DNA from: Bacteroidales bacterium
GTDB lineage: Bacteria; Bacteroidota; Bacteroidia; Bacteroidales; UBA1715
Direction: 5' to 3'
Assembly (NCBI GenBank): GCA_024402335.1
Contig: JAKSTZ010000021.1
Location: forward strand, 1 to 37,991
DNA: 37,991 bases
The stretch's first letter is position 1. Every line of letters begins with the position of its first letter. Of the stretch, positions 36,723-37,991 are shown in pieces. Under the pieces are notes generated by a model. It searched no databases. It was not told where the DNA came from and saw only the letters and a list, made by a program, of their open reading frames with translations. Made by a program: the position numbers and the translations under genes.

Positions 36723-37895
36723 ATGAAACATTTCTTGAAAACAATTGCTATGTTCTGCTTAGGTGCAATAACAATGGCGTCGTGTGGTGACGAACCGACA
36801 CCAGAAGCAAAATTGGAGGTTTCGAAGACGGAACTTGGATTTTCTCAGAATGCCAACTCCAAGGTTGTAAGTGTAACAACTACCGGCGTATGGTATGTTG
36901 AGAACAATTCCGACTGGATTAGCATTTCTCCAATGGGCGGCAAGGGTAACGGTGCGATTACGGTTTCGGTTTCCCAAAACGCAAGCGGCCAATCCCGTGA
37001 ATCGTATTTCTCTGTTGCAATAGATTCCGATTCTAAGGTTATCGTTGTTTCACAATCTGCAACGGATACTCCTGAGGAAGAAAATAATAGAGAAGAGACA
37101 GGTGGCAATGAGGAGAACGGAGAAAATGGTGATTATGCAACAGGAGCAGTACAAGGATATTTTTCAGTAAGTGCAAGCAGCAAGGTTGCCTTTTCTCAAG
37201 GCAATTTGCAATATCAGGCAAGTGCAAACACGTGGCGCTTTGCGGAACACCAATATGATATGATAGGTGATGCTAACGAAAACGTTTCTTCTACGTACAG
37301 CGGTTGGATAGACTTGTTCGGTTGGGGGACAAGCGGTTATAACTCAAAATATCCGTATATGACAAGTGGAAATTATATTTTTTATGGTGTTGTAGGTGAT
37401 GAATATGCCGACATAGCAGGAACAAACTACGACTGGGGCGTATATAATAAGATAAGCAACGGTGGAAACGTAGCAGGTCAGTGGAGAACGCTAACGTATG
37501 AAGAATGGGAGTATGTATTAAATAGAAGAACTAATGCGGCTTTATTGAAAGGCTTGGCAACCGTAAAAGGCGTACATGGAATGATATTATTTCCGGATGC
37601 TTGGTCAACTCCAGCAAGTGTAGCTTTCAAAGCAGGTATGAATGGTTTTGAAAATAACATTTACACGGTAAACGAGTGGGCCAAGATGGAAGCGAACGGT
37701 GCAGTTTTTCTTCCTGCTGCTGGGCGCCGCTACGGTACGGACGTGTATAGCGTGGGTTCCCACGGGTACTACTGGTCGTCTACGGCCTTCGACTACGTCG
37801 ACGCGTGCTACGTGAACTTTAACAGCGGCGGTGCCGGCGTGTTCAACTTCGGCCGCAGCGGCGGGCACTCTGTGCGTCTTGTGCGCAGTTTGTAG
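36723..37895 (+). CDS. Surface lipoprotein with BACON and C-type-lectin-like domain; likely DGR target protein
   Basis: The product has 390 residues. Its lipoprotein signal has lipobox MASC with C21, followed by GDEP, which could favour surface export. A BACON-type beta-sandwich covers about residues 31-113, then a Glu/Asn-rich linker (about 114-139). Residues about 144-390 resemble the formylglycine-enzyme/C-type-lectin-like fold seen in Bacteroidota DGR targets: VAFSQGNLQYQ near 155, WIDLFGWGTSGYN near 195, YDWGVYNKISNGG near 238, WRTLTYEEWEYV near 257, then LPAAGRR, YYWSST and SVRLVR at the end. Codon use changes sharply at about residue 335: the last 57 codons are GC-rich with mostly NNC codons. 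This suggests a ligand-binding face diversified by retrohoming. Without diversification it would be an ordinary member of the same fold family. Confidence 0.85.
   Translation: MKHFLKTIAMFCLGAITMASCGDEPTPEAKLEVSKTELGFSQNANSKVVSVTTTGVWYVENNSDWISISPMGGKGNGAITVSVSQNASGQSRESYFSVAIDSDSKVIVVSQSATDTPEEENNREETGGNEENGENGDYATGAVQGYFSVSASSKVAFSQGNLQYQASANTWRFAEHQYDMIGDANENVSSTYSGWIDLFGWGTSGYNSKYPYMTSGNYIFYGVVGDEYADIAGTNYDWGVYNKISNGGNVAGQWRTLTYEEWEYVLNRRTNAALLKGLATVKGVHGMILFPDAWSTPASVAFKAGMNGFENNIYTVNEWAKMEANGAVFLPAAGRRYGTDVYSVGSHGYYWSSTAFDYVDACYVNFNSGGAGVFNFGRSGGHSVRLVRSL
37725..37895 (+). other. Putative DGR variable region (VR)
   Basis: This is the 3' end of the lipoprotein gene, residues about 335-390. 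By hand count, the 59 codons from 37719 to the stop hold 111 G or C of 177 bases (63%), and 32 of the codons end in C, against an AT-rich background with many T- and A-ending codons. The putatively variable positions read cgc, tac, gac, cac, tac, ttc, gac, tac, gtc, gac, tgc, tac, ggc, gcc, ttc, cac and similar. This is what adenine mutagenesis of AAC template codons produces, and NNC codons can never be stops. Fixed framework residues (YWSST, FNSG, SVRLVR) sit between them. The template repeat and reverse transcriptase are not in the window. Confidence 0.75.
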
Positions 37896-37938
37896 AATTT
37901 ACCATTTCCTGGCCAAAGAACAACAAATATAATAAACC

Positions 37939-37991
37939 CCGAAGAATGGCGGTTACCAGCCACGGAGTGGCCCAAAACCGCCAGCCTTCGG
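37939..37991. other. Nested 53-base hairpin downstream of the putative VR, at the window edge
   Basis: Three perfect stems are nested: CCGAAG (37939-37944) with CTTCGG (37986-37991), GGCGGTT (37948-37954) with AACCGCC (37976-37982), and GCCAC (37959-37963) with GTGGC (37967-37971). The loop is GGA, and symmetric internal loops of 3/3 and 4/4 bases separate the stems. It begins 44 bases past the stop codon and may extend past the edge, because CC precedes the outer stem. In the phage BPP-1 DGR a hairpin just after the variable region promotes homing. It could instead be a terminator without a T-run or a structured RNA. Confidence 0.8.

Noticed and set aside
37605..37868. Minus-strand frame rich in Val, Ala and Arg opposite the putative variable region
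   Set aside because: It is a by-product of the GC-rich NNC codons on the plus strand.
37939..37991. Hairpin considered as an integron attC site
   Set aside because: The arms lack the GTTRRRY/RYYYAAC core sites and no integrase or cassette array is seen.
1..37991. tRNA, rRNA, insertion sequence or prophage genes
   Set aside because: Both strands were read for conserved tRNA arms, rRNA blocks, transposase motifs and phage structural genes; none was convincing. The tail-fibre-like repeats at 1290-2450 are in a secreted bacterial protein with a signal peptide.

Overview
The window is AT-rich DNA from a member of the Bacteroidota, most likely an anaerobic Bacteroidales-type organism. The evidence is two kinds of type IX secretion (T9SS) C-terminal sorting domain, a PorP/SprF family protein, a BACON-domain lipoprotein, a BtuG-like surface lipoprotein paired with a TonB-dependent receptor, and promoters of the Bacteroidota type (TTG, 19 bases, TAnnTTTG). 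No rRNA, tRNA, transposase or CRISPR array was seen.

Layout, left to right. Bases 1-345 are the 5' end of ileS (minus strand). Bases 495-3566 (minus) hold a two-gene unit: a small T9SS type A protein, then a secreted protein with 17 tandem ~24-residue repeats and a histidine-phosphatase domain. Two adjacent in-frame stop codons interrupt the second gene. A small lipoprotein gene (3721-4203, plus) follows. A housekeeping block on the minus strand comes next: lpxD with a PlsC-like acyltransferase gene, then glyA with a class II ilvC. Two small unknown genes (9736-10626) precede a divergent pair: a PorP/SprF-like gene (minus) and a giant 3775-residue gene (12279-23606, plus). The giant protein has an N-terminal GH8 glycosidase-like domain, three DUF11-type domains, a long series of Ig-like domains and a type B T9SS sorting domain. 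The pair looks like a secreted enzyme/adhesin with its outer-membrane partner.

Bases 23681-24554 (minus) encode a flavin-reductase-like protein and a TIGR04076-like protein. Divergent from them is a five-gene heterodisulfide-reductase-like cluster (24736-29782) in the order C1-B1-A-C2-(membrane cytochrome + FeS + B2). This order resembles the sHdr/Qmo-type electron-transfer modules. A CPA2-type cation/proton antiporter gene and a convergent methyltransferase gene follow. Bases 33112-36349 (minus) form a compact vitamin B12 uptake unit with promoter, cobalamin riboswitch, BtuB-like receptor, BtuG-like surface lipoprotein and terminator.

The most exciting region is the right edge. Gene 36723-37895 encodes a surface lipoprotein with a C-type-lectin/sulfatase-modifying-like fold. 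Its last ~57 codons jump to about 63% GC by hand count and are dominated by NNC codons, which is the signature of a variable region made by adenine-directed mutagenic retrohoming from AAC-rich template codons. I infer that it is the target gene of a diversity-generating retroelement (DGR). The template repeat and reverse transcriptase are not in the window and would be expected to its right or elsewhere in the genome. A terminator-like hairpin lies just before the gene and a nested 53-base hairpin lies after it, running to the window end.
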